A stretch of 64,000 bases of DNA from Pseudomonas sp. QS1027 (GCF_002814235.1 NZ_PHSU01000004.1:186001-250000), one strand, 5' to 3'; positions 25,230 through 34,325 are shown, counted from the first letter of the stretch. Notes: generated by a model from the letters alone, not told the origin. A program made the numbers and translations.

Positions 25230-26075
25230 TCACCGCTGGTTCTTGAACCCTTTGCCGTAATACCGCTCAAGGCGTACCTGTATCAGCTCCAGGCCGATGG
25301 AGAGCAGCCAATAAATGACGGCGGCGGTGGTGAGCATTTCGATATAGCGATAGGAGGAGCGGCCATACGACTGCGCGAGGAACATCACTTCCCAGACACC
25401 CATGACCGAGATCAGCGAGGAGTCCTTGAGCATGGAAATGAACTGGCTGGTTGTTGGCGGAATGATCGTGCGCATCGCTTGCGGCAAGACGATGTGCACA
25501 AAGGTCGCTGTGGGACGCAGGCCCAGGGCGGCTGCCGCTTCCCGCTGACCGGGTGCCACGGCCATGATGCCCGCGCGAAAGATCTCGCTGAGGTAGGCGC
25601 CGTAGTTCAGCGAAAGCGCAATGATGCCCGCGCTGATCGCCCCGGGCACCATACCCAGCTGCGGCAGGCCCAGGTAGATCAGCAGTATCTGGATCAGCAG
25701 TGGCGTGCCTCGAAAGAACGAGGCGTAGAAGCTGGCGACACCGAAGGCTACCGCGCTGGATGACAACCGTGCCAAAGCCGTCACGAAGCCAAGCAGCAGC
25801 GACAGCCAGATCGAACAGAAACACAGGAACAACGTCAGTGCGGCGCCCTGCAGAAAGCCGTTCGGTCCCAGGCGCAGGCCCACCAGGTTCGGCCATTTAT
25901 CCAGGATGATCGAGAACTTCAGATCGAAGCTCATGAAGAACAGGACGCACAGTCCGAGCATGACCGCCCAGGTCAGATACAGCCGGGCCCGGAAACTCAA
26001 TAGAGGGCGCCAGCGGCGCGGCTTGCTGTCGGTTGTCGAAGTCACGGGGGTGGAGTTTGGCTCAAAGGCTGTCAT
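25230..26075 (-). CDS. Polar amino-acid-type ABC transporter permease
   Basis: A 281-residue inner-membrane protein from ATG 26075, which overlaps the stop of the binding-protein gene as ATGA. A much longer in-frame start at 26171 lies inside that gene and is rejected. It has His/Glu/polar-amino-acid-type hydrophobic segments and the EAA loop that contacts the ATPase (REAAAALGLRPTATFVHIVLPQAMR). It would form a homodimeric channel. No ATP-binding subunit is encoded nearby, so it must borrow one or the system is incomplete. Confidence 0.9.
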   Translation of the reverse strand: MTAFEPNSTPVTSTTDSKPRRWRPLLSFRARLYLTWAVMLGLCVLFFMSFDLKFSIILDKWPNLVGLRLGPNGFLQGAALTLFLCFCSIWLSLLLGFVTALARLSSSAVAFGVASFYASFFRGTPLLIQILLIYLGLPQLGMVPGAISAGIIALSLNYGAYLSEIFRAGIMAVAPGQREAAAALGLRPTATFVHIVLPQAMRTIIPPTTSQFISMLKDSSLISVMGVWEVMFLAQSYGRSSYRYIEMLTTAAVIYWLLSIGLELIQVRLERYYGKGFKNQR

Positions 26076-26893
26076 TGGCTGATATCGGCACCGATCCACT
26101 TCTGTGAAATCTTGCTCAACGTACCGTCTGCCTTGAGTTGGCTGATGACCTGGGTGACCTTGGCATTCCATTGCGCATCGCCTTTTTCGACGGCCACGAC
26201 GTTGGGTTCCGCATACAAGGGGTCACCGGCAATCTTGAAACGAGGGTCCTGGGCAATCCGTTCGCGAGCGGTGATGAGGTTGGTGACCATGGCGTCAAGA
26301 CGCACGCCGGTTCCCAGGGCGAGGTCCTGGAAGGCCACCGTTTCATTGTCGTAAGGCGCCACCTGGACCTGATCGAATGGATACTTCAGGGGTTTGTCCT
26401 CGGCACCCTCGATCACCAGATCCTTGTTCAGGTAGGCCTCGTAAGTGGAGGCGCTGATGACACCGACTTTCTTGCCTGACAGGTCCTTGCCCGAGGCGAT
26501 GTCATTGTTCTTGGCGTTCACCACAATGACCGCTGGCGACTGGTAATACTCCACCGGGAAATCAAACACTTCAGCGCGCGCCTTGCTCGGGGTCATCGAG
26601 CAGACGCATATGTCATAGCGTCCGCTCCAGTGGCCTGCCGCGATCACATCCCATGACGGCGTTTCCAGATGCAGCTTCACCCCAAGACGCTGTGCCACGG
26701 CCTTGGCGACATCGACGTCAAAACCATCCAGTTGGTTTTGATCGTTGAGAAAGGAGAAGGGCGGGTAGCTTTCCATCAAGACACCGACGAGCTCGCCTTT
26801 CTTTGTCACTCGATCAAGGGTGGAGCCGGCGAGTGCTACGGAACAGGTCGCAAGCAGAGCGAGACCCAGCGGTAGAAGGACTGTTTTTTTCAA
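26072..26893 (-). CDS. Periplasmic amino-acid-type ABC substrate-binding protein
   Basis: A 273-residue protein with a cleavable signal peptide (MKKTVLLPLGLALLATCSVALA). It is followed by a family 3 solute-binding fold: GVLMESYPPFSFLNDQNQLDGFDVDVAKAVAQRLG near the N-terminus and the usual DICVCSMTPSKARAEVFDFP segment. It delivers an amino acid or related zwitterion or dicarboxylate to the permease at 25230. The ligand cannot be named from sequence, but the cluster points to an amino or hydroxy dicarboxylic acid. Confidence 0.92.
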   Translation of the reverse strand: MKKTVLLPLGLALLATCSVALAGSTLDRVTKKGELVGVLMESYPPFSFLNDQNQLDGFDVDVAKAVAQRLGVKLHLETPSWDVIAAGHWSGRYDICVCSMTPSKARAEVFDFPVEYYQSPAVIVVNAKNNDIASGKDLSGKKVGVISASTYEAYLNKDLVIEGAEDKPLKYPFDQVQVAPYDNETVAFQDLALGTGVRLDAMVTNLITARERIAQDPRFKIAGDPLYAEPNVVAVEKGDAQWNAKVTQVISQLKADGTLSKISQKWIGADISQ

Positions 26894-27013
26894 AGGCGAT
26901 TACTCAGGCAGTTGTTTAAAAAGACTGAATAGATTTAAACGCACTATAAAATTGATTTGTAATACTTAAAATGAATACTTGGCTTGGATTGGGCTATATC
27001 GTGGGGTGATGAG

Positions 27014-27910
27014 CTACAACACCATGCGGCTGAAGTCACAGCACTGCGCCGCCAGGCGCGCCACTTCGACACTCAGGCCCTGAAGTCGATCGGCACGGTG
27101 TGCGGCGATGTAGTGGATGGGAGGCAATGCGGGCTCGGTTTCGATGATCTGCAACCGGCCCTGTTCCACCAGCGGCGAGAGGCACTGGCGAGGCAGGTAG
27201 CTGATGCCGATGCCGGAGAGCGTCAGCCCCAGTTGGGCGATCAGGTAGTTGCTTTTGATCGTGCGGTTGACCCGGACATCGTTCTGGGCGAGCCAGCGCT
27301 CATAGATCAACCCGGTGCCGGAGCCGCCTCCCTGAGTCAGTACGGTGTACGAGGAAATGGCCTGCATGTTCATTATCCCGTTACCCTGGTGCAATGAAGG
27401 CGCGCACATCCAGGCGTTCTCTACTGAGCTCAGTGGGGTACTGACAAAACGCGCATCGGCAAAAATGTCGGGCACGATGATCAGGTCGAGCTGATCGCTC
27501 TCCAGTTTCGCCACCAGATCGGTGCTGATCTCGATTGAAGGTTCGAGTACCACTTTGGGATAAGCGCTGCGTATGCCCTCGATCAGCGCCGGTAGCCAAG
27601 TCATCGCGGTCAGTTCGGTGACGCCGATGCGAAAGCGCCTGACCAGTACCTCCTTGGAGCTGATGCGCTCGAGCAGGTAATCGCGTTGGCGCAAGATCTC
27701 CGAGGCCTGCTCGAACAGCTCCGTGCCTTTTTCCGTAAGGCGCGCGCTGCGTTTGGATCGATCGAAAATGGGCATGTCAAAGGCGTCTTCCAGTTCCTGG
27801 ATACGCTTGGAGACGGCTGACTGGGACATGTTCAGTTTCATGGCTGCGGATTCGAAGCTACCCAGTTCCACAATCCAGTAGATCGCTTCCAGTTGCTTGA
27901 ACGTGATCAT
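27014..27910 (-). CDS. LysR-family transcriptional regulator of the hydroxy-acid cluster
   Basis: A 298-residue protein with the LysR helix-turn-helix at about 4-62 (FESAAMKLNMSQSAVSKRIQ) and a type 2 periplasmic-binding-like effector domain. Its ATG overlaps the stop of the alpha-hydroxy-acid oxidase gene as ATGA (27907-27910), so it is translated with a catabolic enzyme rather than divergent from it. It probably controls the divergent promoter at 29086-29229 and the transporter genes downstream of it. The effector is presumably the substrate of the cluster. Confidence 0.92.
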   Translation of the reverse strand: MITFKQLEAIYWIVELGSFESAAMKLNMSQSAVSKRIQELEDAFDMPIFDRSKRSARLTEKGTELFEQASEILRQRDYLLERISSKEVLVRRFRIGVTELTAMTWLPALIEGIRSAYPKVVLEPSIEISTDLVAKLESDQLDLIIVPDIFADARFVSTPLSSVENAWMCAPSLHQGNGIMNMQAISSYTVLTQGGGSGTGLIYERWLAQNDVRVNRTIKSNYLIAQLGLTLSGIGISYLPRQCLSPLVEQGRLQIIETEPALPPIHYIAAHRADRLQGLSVEVARLAAQCCDFSRMVL

Positions 27911-29085
27911 TGCTCAGGCTCGATTGAGGAAAACAGGTTCTCGACACCCAGGTCTTCGGGCCTGGCGACACCGAGCAGACCCAGGTCGCGCTTGAGTTCT
28001 GCGCCGATGAGCTTGAGTGCATGCCGCACGCCTTCTTCGCCGGCCACGGTCGCGGCGTAGTTGAACGGCCGCCCGATAAAGACCGCCTTGGCCCCCAGCG
28101 CCATGGCTTTCATGGCATCGGTGCCCCGGCGCACGCCGCTGTCGAGCATCACCGTCATATCCGGTACCGCATCCACGATGCGCGGCAGGATTTTCAGGGG
28201 GGCCACGCTCCCATCCAGTTGCCGTCCGCCGTGATTTGACACAATCACTGCCTCGGCGCCGATGTGCTGGGCCTTCACCGCATCCCGTGGGTTCAGGATG
28301 CCCTTGATGATCAACTTGCCCTTCCAGCGGCGACGAATGTCGATGACATGCTCCCAGGTGAGATGACCTCGGTCCGAAAAATCCCGCAGTACATTTCTTG
28401 AGAGGATAGGCGCGCCGCGAGTCGCGTAATTGTTCTCGAAATGCGGCATCCCGTGAACGATCAAGGTCCGCAAAAATGTTCCGAGCAACCACCTGGGGTG
28501 CAGAAGCCCTTGAGCGGCCAATCTCAGGCTCGGACGCAGCGGCGTCGAAAAGCCGGCCCTGACGTTGTTTTCGCGGTTGGCGGCTACCGGCGTATCGACC
28601 GTCAGCACCAGGGTTTCAACACCGGCAGCGGCGACCCGATCGATCAGCGCATTGATCTGTTTCCCCTCTCCCGGGAGATAGGCCTGAAACCATGTACCAG
28701 GGGCTTGCTCCATCACCTCTTCCAGGTGGATCAATGAAGAGCCACTCATGATGCACGGTGCCTTCGCCTGAGCCGCCGCGCGGGCGAGCACGATATCGCC
28801 GCGGTAGCTGGTCAGCGCGGCAATCCCCATGGGCGCAATGCCGATCGGGGACGAGTAGGTTTGGCCAAGCAGTCTCACTGACGTATCGACGTGAGCGACG
28901 TCCACCAGCACGTTTGGCAGGAAGCTGTAGTCCAGGAATGACGCCCGGTTTGCGATGGCCGATAGCTCGTCTTCGACAGCGCCCGATACATAAGCGAAGA
29001 GGGGGCGGGGCAACAGGCGTCGGGCCAGAGGCTCGAAATCCTGGAGTGAAAGACAGCGGTGCAAGGGGGAGGGCATAAGGCTCAT
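27907..29085 (-). CDS. FMN-dependent alpha-hydroxy-acid oxidase/dehydrogenase (LldD/glycolate-oxidase family)
   Basis: A 392-residue TIM-barrel flavoenzyme with the active-site signature SNHGGRQLDG (catalytic His) and the FMN phosphate region DSGVRRGTDAMKAMALGAKAVFIGRP. It oxidises an (S)-2-hydroxy acid to the 2-oxo acid. ATG 29085 gives the longest form; ATG 29076 has better spacing from AGGA. It heads the minus-strand arm, divergent from an aldolase and aminotransferase that would use or make 2-oxo acids. It lacks the membrane-associating segment typical of LldD, so (S)-lactate is only one candidate. Confidence 0.88.
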   Translation of the reverse strand: MSLMPSPLHRCLSLQDFEPLARRLLPRPLFAYVSGAVEDELSAIANRASFLDYSFLPNVLVDVAHVDTSVRLLGQTYSSPIGIAPMGIAALTSYRGDIVLARAAAQAKAPCIMSGSSLIHLEEVMEQAPGTWFQAYLPGEGKQINALIDRVAAAGVETLVLTVDTPVAANRENNVRAGFSTPLRPSLRLAAQGLLHPRWLLGTFLRTLIVHGMPHFENNYATRGAPILSRNVLRDFSDRGHLTWEHVIDIRRRWKGKLIIKGILNPRDAVKAQHIGAEAVIVSNHGGRQLDGSVAPLKILPRIVDAVPDMTVMLDSGVRRGTDAMKAMALGAKAVFIGRPFNYAATVAGEEGVRHALKLIGAELKRDLGLLGVARPEDLGVENLFSSIEPEQ

Positions 29086-29123
29086 CCTGGAGGCGTGGGC
29101 AGCGATACGGCTTTAATAAGATC

Positions 29124-29163
29124 ACTAAAAGAGATGCTAAAACATAGATAAATATCGCTAAAA
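29124..29163. promoter_or_regulatory. Phased CTAAAA repeats in divergent promoter
   Basis: Three direct copies of (A/G)CTAAAA begin at 29124, 29136 and 29157, with 12- and 21-base steps, in an AT-rich 140-base spacer between the divergent arms of the cluster. They are candidate binding sites for the LysR regulator or curved promoter DNA. Inferred from position. Confidence 0.35.
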
Positions 29164-29229
29164 GTATTTTTTGATTCTCCCTAAGATCAGGTTTTCGTGA
29201 AAGCACACCTGATAAAACCGGGAGATATC

Positions 29230-29892
29230 ATGTTACTTCCAGGCACCCGTATCGAACCATCGCCTGCGCCTGCTTCTGATGCCTTGATCAAAGCATTCGC
29301 CTCTGTCGTGACACCTCATATCAGCGACAACATGGGGCGCCATATCGGTGCCCGTGGCCTGACGCGCTACAACCGCACAGGCAAGCTCGTCGGTACCGCG
29401 CTGACGGTCAAGACCCGTCCAGGCGACAACCTCTACATCTACAAAGCGCTGATGATGTTGAAGCCCGGCCACGTGCTGGTGGTGGATGGGCAAGGCGATA
29501 CCAACAACGCCGTGATCGGCGAGTTGATCAAGTTGTATGCCCTGCAACGGGGTTGCGTCGGCTTTGTCATCGACGGCGCCATTCGTGATGTGGCGTGTTT
29601 CGAGAATACCCCGTGCTACGCCAGGGCCGTCGTGCACTGCGGACCTTACAAGACGGGGCCGGGCGAGATCAACGTACCAGTGTCCATCGGCGGGATGATC
29701 ATCAACCCGGGGGACATCGTTGTCGGTGACGAAGATGGGTTGGTGGCTTTCTCCCAAGAGGACGCCGAGGGCGTGTTGGCGAAAGCCCGTGAACACGAAG
29801 CACACGAAGAACGTGTGAAGGCAGAGATCGCGACCCAGGTGATCGAACAATCGTGGATCACCAACGCCCTCGTCAAAGCCGGCCTGATGTGA
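29230..29892 (+). CDS. RraA-family aldolase (4-hydroxy-4-methyl-2-oxoglutarate / CHA aldolase-like)
   Basis: A 220-residue protein from ATG 29230 with GGGAG five bases upstream; the GTG at 29197 is rejected. The RraA fold is clear, with DGQGD, the phosphate/oxaloacetate loop region GELIKLYALQRGCVGFVIDG and the catalytic IDGAIRD motif. Catalytic members cleave 4-hydroxy-4-methyl-2-oxoglutarate to two pyruvates or decarboxylate oxaloacetate, using a divalent metal. RraA proper inhibits RNase E but is shorter and does not sit with catabolic genes. The aminotransferase starts eight bases downstream, suggesting the 2-oxo substrate arises by transamination. Confidence 0.85.
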   Translation: MLLPGTRIEPSPAPASDALIKAFASVVTPHISDNMGRHIGARGLTRYNRTGKLVGTALTVKTRPGDNLYIYKALMMLKPGHVLVVDGQGDTNNAVIGELIKLYALQRGCVGFVIDGAIRDVACFENTPCYARAVVHCGPYKTGPGEINVPVSIGGMIINPGDIVVGDEDGLVAFSQEDAEGVLAKAREHEAHEERVKAEIATQVIEQSWITNALVKAGLM

Positions 29893-29899
29893 GGAAACC

Positions 29900-31108
29900 A
29901 TGAGCACAGCACTGCTTTCCCAGCGGGTCTTGAGCATTGCCCCTTCGCCCAGCGTTGCGGCCAATGCCTTGGTCGCAACGTTAAGGGCGCAAGGTCGCGA
30001 CATCGTGAACTTCACCATCGGTGAACCCGACCTCGATACCCCGGCCCATATCCTGGAGGCCGCCAAAGCGGCGATGCTGGCGGGTGAAACCCACTACACC
30101 AACACGCTCGGCACGCCGGCATTACGCAAGGCGATCGTGACCAAGCTGCAACGTGACAACGGTCTTGAATACAGCCTCGATCAGGTGGTGGCGGCAGCCG
30201 GTGGCAAACAGATCATCTTCGAAGCGCTGGCGGCCACCCTCAACCCCGATGACGAGGTGATTGTTCATACCCCTTATTGGGTCTCTTATCCGGACATCGC
30301 CAAGCTGAACGAGGGGGCTCCCGTTGTTATCGTCGGCAGTGAAAACAACGGATTCAAGCTGACACCGGCGCAGCTGGACGCAGCCATTACCCCGCGCACG
30401 AAATGGCTGGTCCTCAATTCCCCGAATAACCCAAGTGGGGCCGTCTACACCCTGGAAGAGTTGCAAGCCCTGGCCCAAGTGCTTCGCCGTCATCCCCATG
30501 TGCTGGTCATGGCCGATGAGATCTACGAACACTTCGTCTACACCGAGGGCGGACATGTCTCCTTTCCCAAGGCAGCACCCGATCTGAAAGAGCGGACGCT
30601 GATCGTGAACGGGGCTTCGAAGGGCTATGCCATGACCGGCTGGCGATTGGGCTTTGGCGCAGGCCCGGCGTGGCTGATCGCGGCCATCGGCAAGCTGCTC
30701 TCGCAAACCACCACGTGCCCCAGCTCGATCAGCCAGGCCGCTGCCGTGGCGGCCTTTGTCGGCGACCAGGCGCCTGTTCGCGCCATGGCAAGCCTCTACC
30801 GCAAACGCCGCGACCTGATGCTGGACCTGTTGTCCGGTACACCCGGCCTGACATGCGTGACCCCGGACGGTGCGTTCTACGTATTTGCCAATGTGCAAGG
30901 GTTGCTCGGTCGCCAAGTCCCTCAAGGCTATGTGCTGCAGACGGATGCCGACGTGGTTCGCTACTGGCTTGAAGACGCCGGCGTTGCCACGGTGGTCGGC
31001 GACGCATACGGCCTCAGCCCCTACGTCCGTCTCTCATTTGCAAGCGGCGAAACATTGATCCGGGAAGGTTGTGCCCGTATCCGCAAAGCCTGCGAAGCAT
31101 TGCGCTGA
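29900..31108 (+). CDS. Class I aminotransferase (aspartate-aminotransferase-like, fold type I)
   Basis: A 402-residue PLP enzyme with the family signatures FTIGEPDLDTPAHI near the N-terminus, NSPNNPSGAVY, DEIYEHFVY and the PLP-lysine in NGASKGYAMTGWRLG (about residue 240). It transfers an amino group between an amino acid and a 2-oxo acid. It is tightly coupled to the RraA-type aldolase and precedes a dicarboxylate symporter, so a hydroxylated or methylated glutamate or aspartate analogue is a reasonable substrate guess. Aromatic or alanine specificity is not excluded. Confidence 0.92.
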   Translation: MSTALLSQRVLSIAPSPSVAANALVATLRAQGRDIVNFTIGEPDLDTPAHILEAAKAAMLAGETHYTNTLGTPALRKAIVTKLQRDNGLEYSLDQVVAAAGGKQIIFEALAATLNPDDEVIVHTPYWVSYPDIAKLNEGAPVVIVGSENNGFKLTPAQLDAAITPRTKWLVLNSPNNPSGAVYTLEELQALAQVLRRHPHVLVMADEIYEHFVYTEGGHVSFPKAAPDLKERTLIVNGASKGYAMTGWRLGFGAGPAWLIAAIGKLLSQTTTCPSSISQAAAVAAFVGDQAPVRAMASLYRKRRDLMLDLLSGTPGLTCVTPDGAFYVFANVQGLLGRQVPQGYVLQTDADVVRYWLEDAGVATVVGDAYGLSPYVRLSFASGETLIREGCARIRKACEALR

Positions 31109-31135
31109 TCGGTCGATTCGAGCCGACAGCTGTCG

Positions 31136-31158
31136 GGGGAGGGCACTGCCTCCCCTTT
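31136..31158 (+). terminator. Hairpin between aminotransferase and symporter
   Basis: Arms GGGGAGG (31136-31142) and CCTCCCC (31149-31155) with a six-base loop, followed by TTT. It is probably an attenuating or partial terminator that separates the enzyme pair from the transporter gene. Confidence 0.55.
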
Positions 31159-31199
31159 GAAAACAAGATCCTGCCACTGACATCACCTGTGAGACGGAC

Positions 31200-32474
31200 A
31201 TGCATAAACCTCGTATTCCTCTGGTCGTTCAGATCCTGATCGGCCTGGTCGTCGGCATCGTTGTCGGCGTCGTTCTCAACCATGCGCCCGAAGCGCGCCC
31301 CTGGCTCACGGAAAACCTGCTGCAACCCGCTGGAGATCTGTTCATCAAGCTGATGAAGATGATCGTCATACCGATCGTGTTCTGTTGCATGGTGGTGGGC
31401 GTCGCCGGTCACGGTGATCGCAAGGCGCTCGGCCGCATGGGGGTAAAAACCCTGCTGTATTTCTTTGCCGTGACCACCACCGCGATCATTGTCGGGCTGG
31501 TGATCGGCAATCTGCTGCAACCGGGAGCGGGCACGGATCTGCACAGCCTCAAAGTGGCCAACATCAGCCTGCCTTCCGGTAACGGGCATCAGGGCGCAGT
31601 GGCCCTTTTGCTGGGCATTGTCCCGGATAACATCGTGGACGCGATGGCCAAGGGTAATCTGCTGCCGGTGCTGTTCTTCGCGGTCATGTTCGGCCTGGGG
31701 CTCTCCGGCCTGTCCGATGAGCGTAAAGAGCCGGTACTGGCGGTTTTCAAAGGCCTGAGCGATGCCATGTTCCGGGTGACGTCAATGGTGATGGCTTATT
31801 CCCCCATTGGCGTGTTTGGCATGATTGCCGTGACCGTCGCCAACTTCGGTTTCGCCTCCCTCCTGCCGTTGGCAAAGTTGATTGTGGTCACCTATATCGC
31901 GCTGGTGCTGTTTGCCGTGCTGGTGTTGGGAAGCATTGCGCGGATGGCGGGCATCTCGATTTTCGGCTTGATCCGGCACATCAAGGACGAACTGGTCCTG
32001 GCGTTCTCCAGTGCCAGCTCCGCAGCCGTGATGCCACAGCTCATGGTCAAACTGGAGAAGTTTGGCGTGCCACGGGAGGTGGTCTCCTTCGTCGTCCCGG
32101 TCGGCTACTCGTTCAATCTCGATGGGGCGTCTCTATTCCTTGGCATAGGCACGCTGTTTGTCGCCCAGCTCTATGGGATAGAACTGAGTCTGTCGCAGCA
32201 AGCCGTATTGGTGATCACCATGGTCCTGACCTCCAAGGGCGCGGCGGGCGTGCCGGGTTTCATGTTCGTGATCCTCTCCGCAACCCTGGCCAGCGCGGGG
32301 CTGCCGCTGGAGGGCATTGCGTTCATCGCCGGTGTCTACCGAATCATGGATATGGGCACTACCACCCTGAACGTGCTCGGGAACGCGTTGGCCCCGATTG
32401 TGATCGCGCGATGGGAGAGGGGGCTGATTCCGCTTGCCCAAACGCCACTGTCTGATCGAGCGGAATCGCTTTAG
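31200..32474 (+). CDS. Dicarboxylate/amino acid:cation symporter (DAACS family, DctA/GltP-like)
   Basis: A 424-residue inner-membrane protein with the family's substrate and cation elements: the serine-rich hairpin loop AFSSASSAAVMPQL (about 260-273), PVGYSFNLDGASLFLG and the C-terminal MDMGTTTLNVLGNA. Members take up glutamate, aspartate or C4-dicarboxylates with Na+ or H+. It follows the aldolase/aminotransferase pair on the same strand and probably imports the substrate of the pathway, in addition to the ABC system of the opposite arm. Confidence 0.93.
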   Translation: MHKPRIPLVVQILIGLVVGIVVGVVLNHAPEARPWLTENLLQPAGDLFIKLMKMIVIPIVFCCMVVGVAGHGDRKALGRMGVKTLLYFFAVTTTAIIVGLVIGNLLQPGAGTDLHSLKVANISLPSGNGHQGAVALLLGIVPDNIVDAMAKGNLLPVLFFAVMFGLGLSGLSDERKEPVLAVFKGLSDAMFRVTSMVMAYSPIGVFGMIAVTVANFGFASLLPLAKLIVVTYIALVLFAVLVLGSIARMAGISIFGLIRHIKDELVLAFSSASSAAVMPQLMVKLEKFGVPREVVSFVVPVGYSFNLDGASLFLGIGTLFVAQLYGIELSLSQQAVLVITMVLTSKGAAGVPGFMFVILSATLASAGLPLEGIAFIAGVYRIMDMGTTTLNVLGNALAPIVIARWERGLIPLAQTPLSDRAESL

Positions 32475-32629
32475 TGGTATGTATCGGGTTTGTTGCTGTA
32501 AATCGCTTATAGTCGAATAAGGCTATATGCCATCATGCTTGAGATTCAGCAACAGGATTCCGGTGGCCCCCGATCAAGGTGTTTACCGGAGCATGTCCTG
32601 ATTTTCAGTGTTGTCCAAGAGCAGGATGA

Positions 32630-33979
32630 ATGCAGAACCCCACCGTCTCTCCATCGGCTCCAGTGTCCCTGTTCGAGTTGTCAGCGCGGGCACACGCGAA
32701 AAAAAGGCGCCTGGTTCTGGCTGCCGCTATCGGTAATGGCCTGGCCACTTATGACTTCACGGTCTACAGCTTTTCGGCGGTGGCGATCGGCAAGTTGTTC
32801 TTTCCTTCCGGCAGCGCGTTTGCATCGCTGTTGTTGTCATTGCTCACCTTTGGCGCCGGGTTCGCGATGCGTCCGATCGGCGCTTTTTTCATTGGTCATC
32901 TGGCCGATCACAAAGGACGAAAGGCAGGCCTGACCTGCTCTATTGCGTTGATGACGCTGGGCACCGCGTTGATGGTATTTGCGCCGCCTTATAGCGTCAT
33001 GGGACCAGGGGCCACGCTACTGATCGTCGTCGCGCGGCTGATGCAGGGGTTCGCGGTGGGCGGCGAGATTGGCGTTTCCTCGGTGGTGCTGATGGAGCTG
33101 ACCGCCCGGAAGAACCGTTGTTACGGGGTCAGCTGGCGCGCGGCGAGCCAGGCCGCCGCTGCGCTGGCAGGGGCTCTGGTCGGTGCCTTTACCACGATGC
33201 TGCTGAGCCCTGAGGCATTGCTCCAGTGGGGCTGGCGCATTCCGTTTGTTATCGGGCTGCTGATCGGCCCGGTCGGCTGGTACCTGCGTCGGCAAATGCC
33301 TGACGTTGCGATGAAGAAGTCCCGTCGCCCGGCTATGAGGACACTCCTGGCGCAGCACTCACGGCCGTTCTGGCTAGGCATACTGTTGATGGCAACACCG
33401 ACAGCGGGCATTTATATACTGGTGTTTTACATGCCCATTTATCTGGTTGGCACGCTGCATATGCCGGCGACCGTCAGCCTGCTGTCCGCCTGCCTGTCGA
33501 GCATTCTGATTTTCATCGGCGTGCCACTGCTGGCCCGCATCGCCGACAGGCAACGCCTGCGCAAGCCGATCCAGTATTGGACGATGATCAGCAGCATCGT
33601 GCTGGTTTACCCGGTTTTCCTGCTATTGACGACAGGGATTGGCGAGCCACTCTCATTGCTGGTCATCGGTGGGTATTCGCTGCTGTTGCTGTGTAGCAAC
33701 GCCGCCACCACGGTGATGATGTTGGAAGCCTTTGCGCGTTATTATCGGGCGACTGCCATTGCGACGATCTACAGCCTGGGGACACTGATTTTTGGCGGCT
33801 TTTGCCCCTTTATCGTGGCCTGGATGATCGGCGTGACCGGCAATCCAATGGCGCCTGCCTGGTATCTGTTGGCGGTCATGTGTATCAGCCTGTTTGCACT
33901 GATGCTGTTTCCAGACAGTCTTCAACGGTTACGTTCGATCAGGTCCGCGAACTATTGCGCAGACGCTGCGACGCGATGA
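32630..33979 (+). CDS. MFS transporter, metabolite:H+ symporter (MHS) type
   Basis: A 449-residue protein with twelve predicted membrane segments. The MHS-type start ATYDFTVYSFSAVAIGKLFFP and the loop motif HLADHKGRKAGL (between helices 2 and 3) identify the ProP/KgtP/CitA group, which imports organic acids or osmolytes with protons. It sits 155 bases after the symporter gene, so it may have its own promoter. Its last 41 bases overlap the end of the AraC remnant on the other strand. Confidence 0.88.
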   Translation: MQNPTVSPSAPVSLFELSARAHAKKRRLVLAAAIGNGLATYDFTVYSFSAVAIGKLFFPSGSAFASLLLSLLTFGAGFAMRPIGAFFIGHLADHKGRKAGLTCSIALMTLGTALMVFAPPYSVMGPGATLLIVVARLMQGFAVGGEIGVSSVVLMELTARKNRCYGVSWRAASQAAAALAGALVGAFTTMLLSPEALLQWGWRIPFVIGLLIGPVGWYLRRQMPDVAMKKSRRPAMRTLLAQHSRPFWLGILLMATPTAGIYILVFYMPIYLVGTLHMPATVSLLSACLSSILIFIGVPLLARIADRQRLRKPIQYWTMISSIVLVYPVFLLLTTGIGEPLSLLVIGGYSLLLLCSNAATTVMMLEAFARYYRATAIATIYSLGTLIFGGFCPFIVAWMIGVTGNPMAPAWYLLAVMCISLFALMLFPDSLQRLRSIRSANYCADAATR

Positions 33980-34325
33980 ACCGCAGATCTTGTGGTGCCA
34001 TGTCGTAGGTCCGACGAAAGGCTCGGCTAAAGTCCGAAGCGCTTTTGAAACCCAGCCCATAAGCGATATCCAGCACCGGCAGGTTGGGGTATTTGACCAG
34101 CTCATCGGCGGCCTCGCGCAGCCGGCGATTGCGGATATTGGCGCCGAGTCCTCCTTCATGCTCGAACAGGCGATAGAGCCTAGGGCGGGGTAGCTGCAAG
34201 GCCTCCAACACGCTTTCGGGGGAGAGCGAGGCCCGATGGAGGTTGGCCTGAACATAACGCCGGGTTTTGTCGAACATGGCCCGCGTACCGCCCAATCGCT
34301 TCCGCCAAGATGTTGGTCGCCACAC
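33939..34325 (-). pseudogene. AraC-family regulator with internal deletion (copy 1)
   Basis: The C-terminal AraC DNA-binding domain is complete and nearly identical to the gene at 37467 (ARRYIQANLH... versus TRRYVQANLH..., then DIAYGLGFKSASDFSRAFRR). The first ten codons (VWRPTSWRKRLGG) also match that gene's start, but about 220 codons of the effector/dimerisation domain between them are gone. The frame is preserved, so a roughly 128-residue bare DNA-binding protein could still be made and compete for the shared operators. I call it a pseudogene with that caveat. Confidence 0.7.

Noticed and set aside
26076..26171. 32-residue N-terminal extension of the ABC permease
   Set aside because: It would lie inside the binding-protein gene; the ATGA overlap start fits operon organisation.
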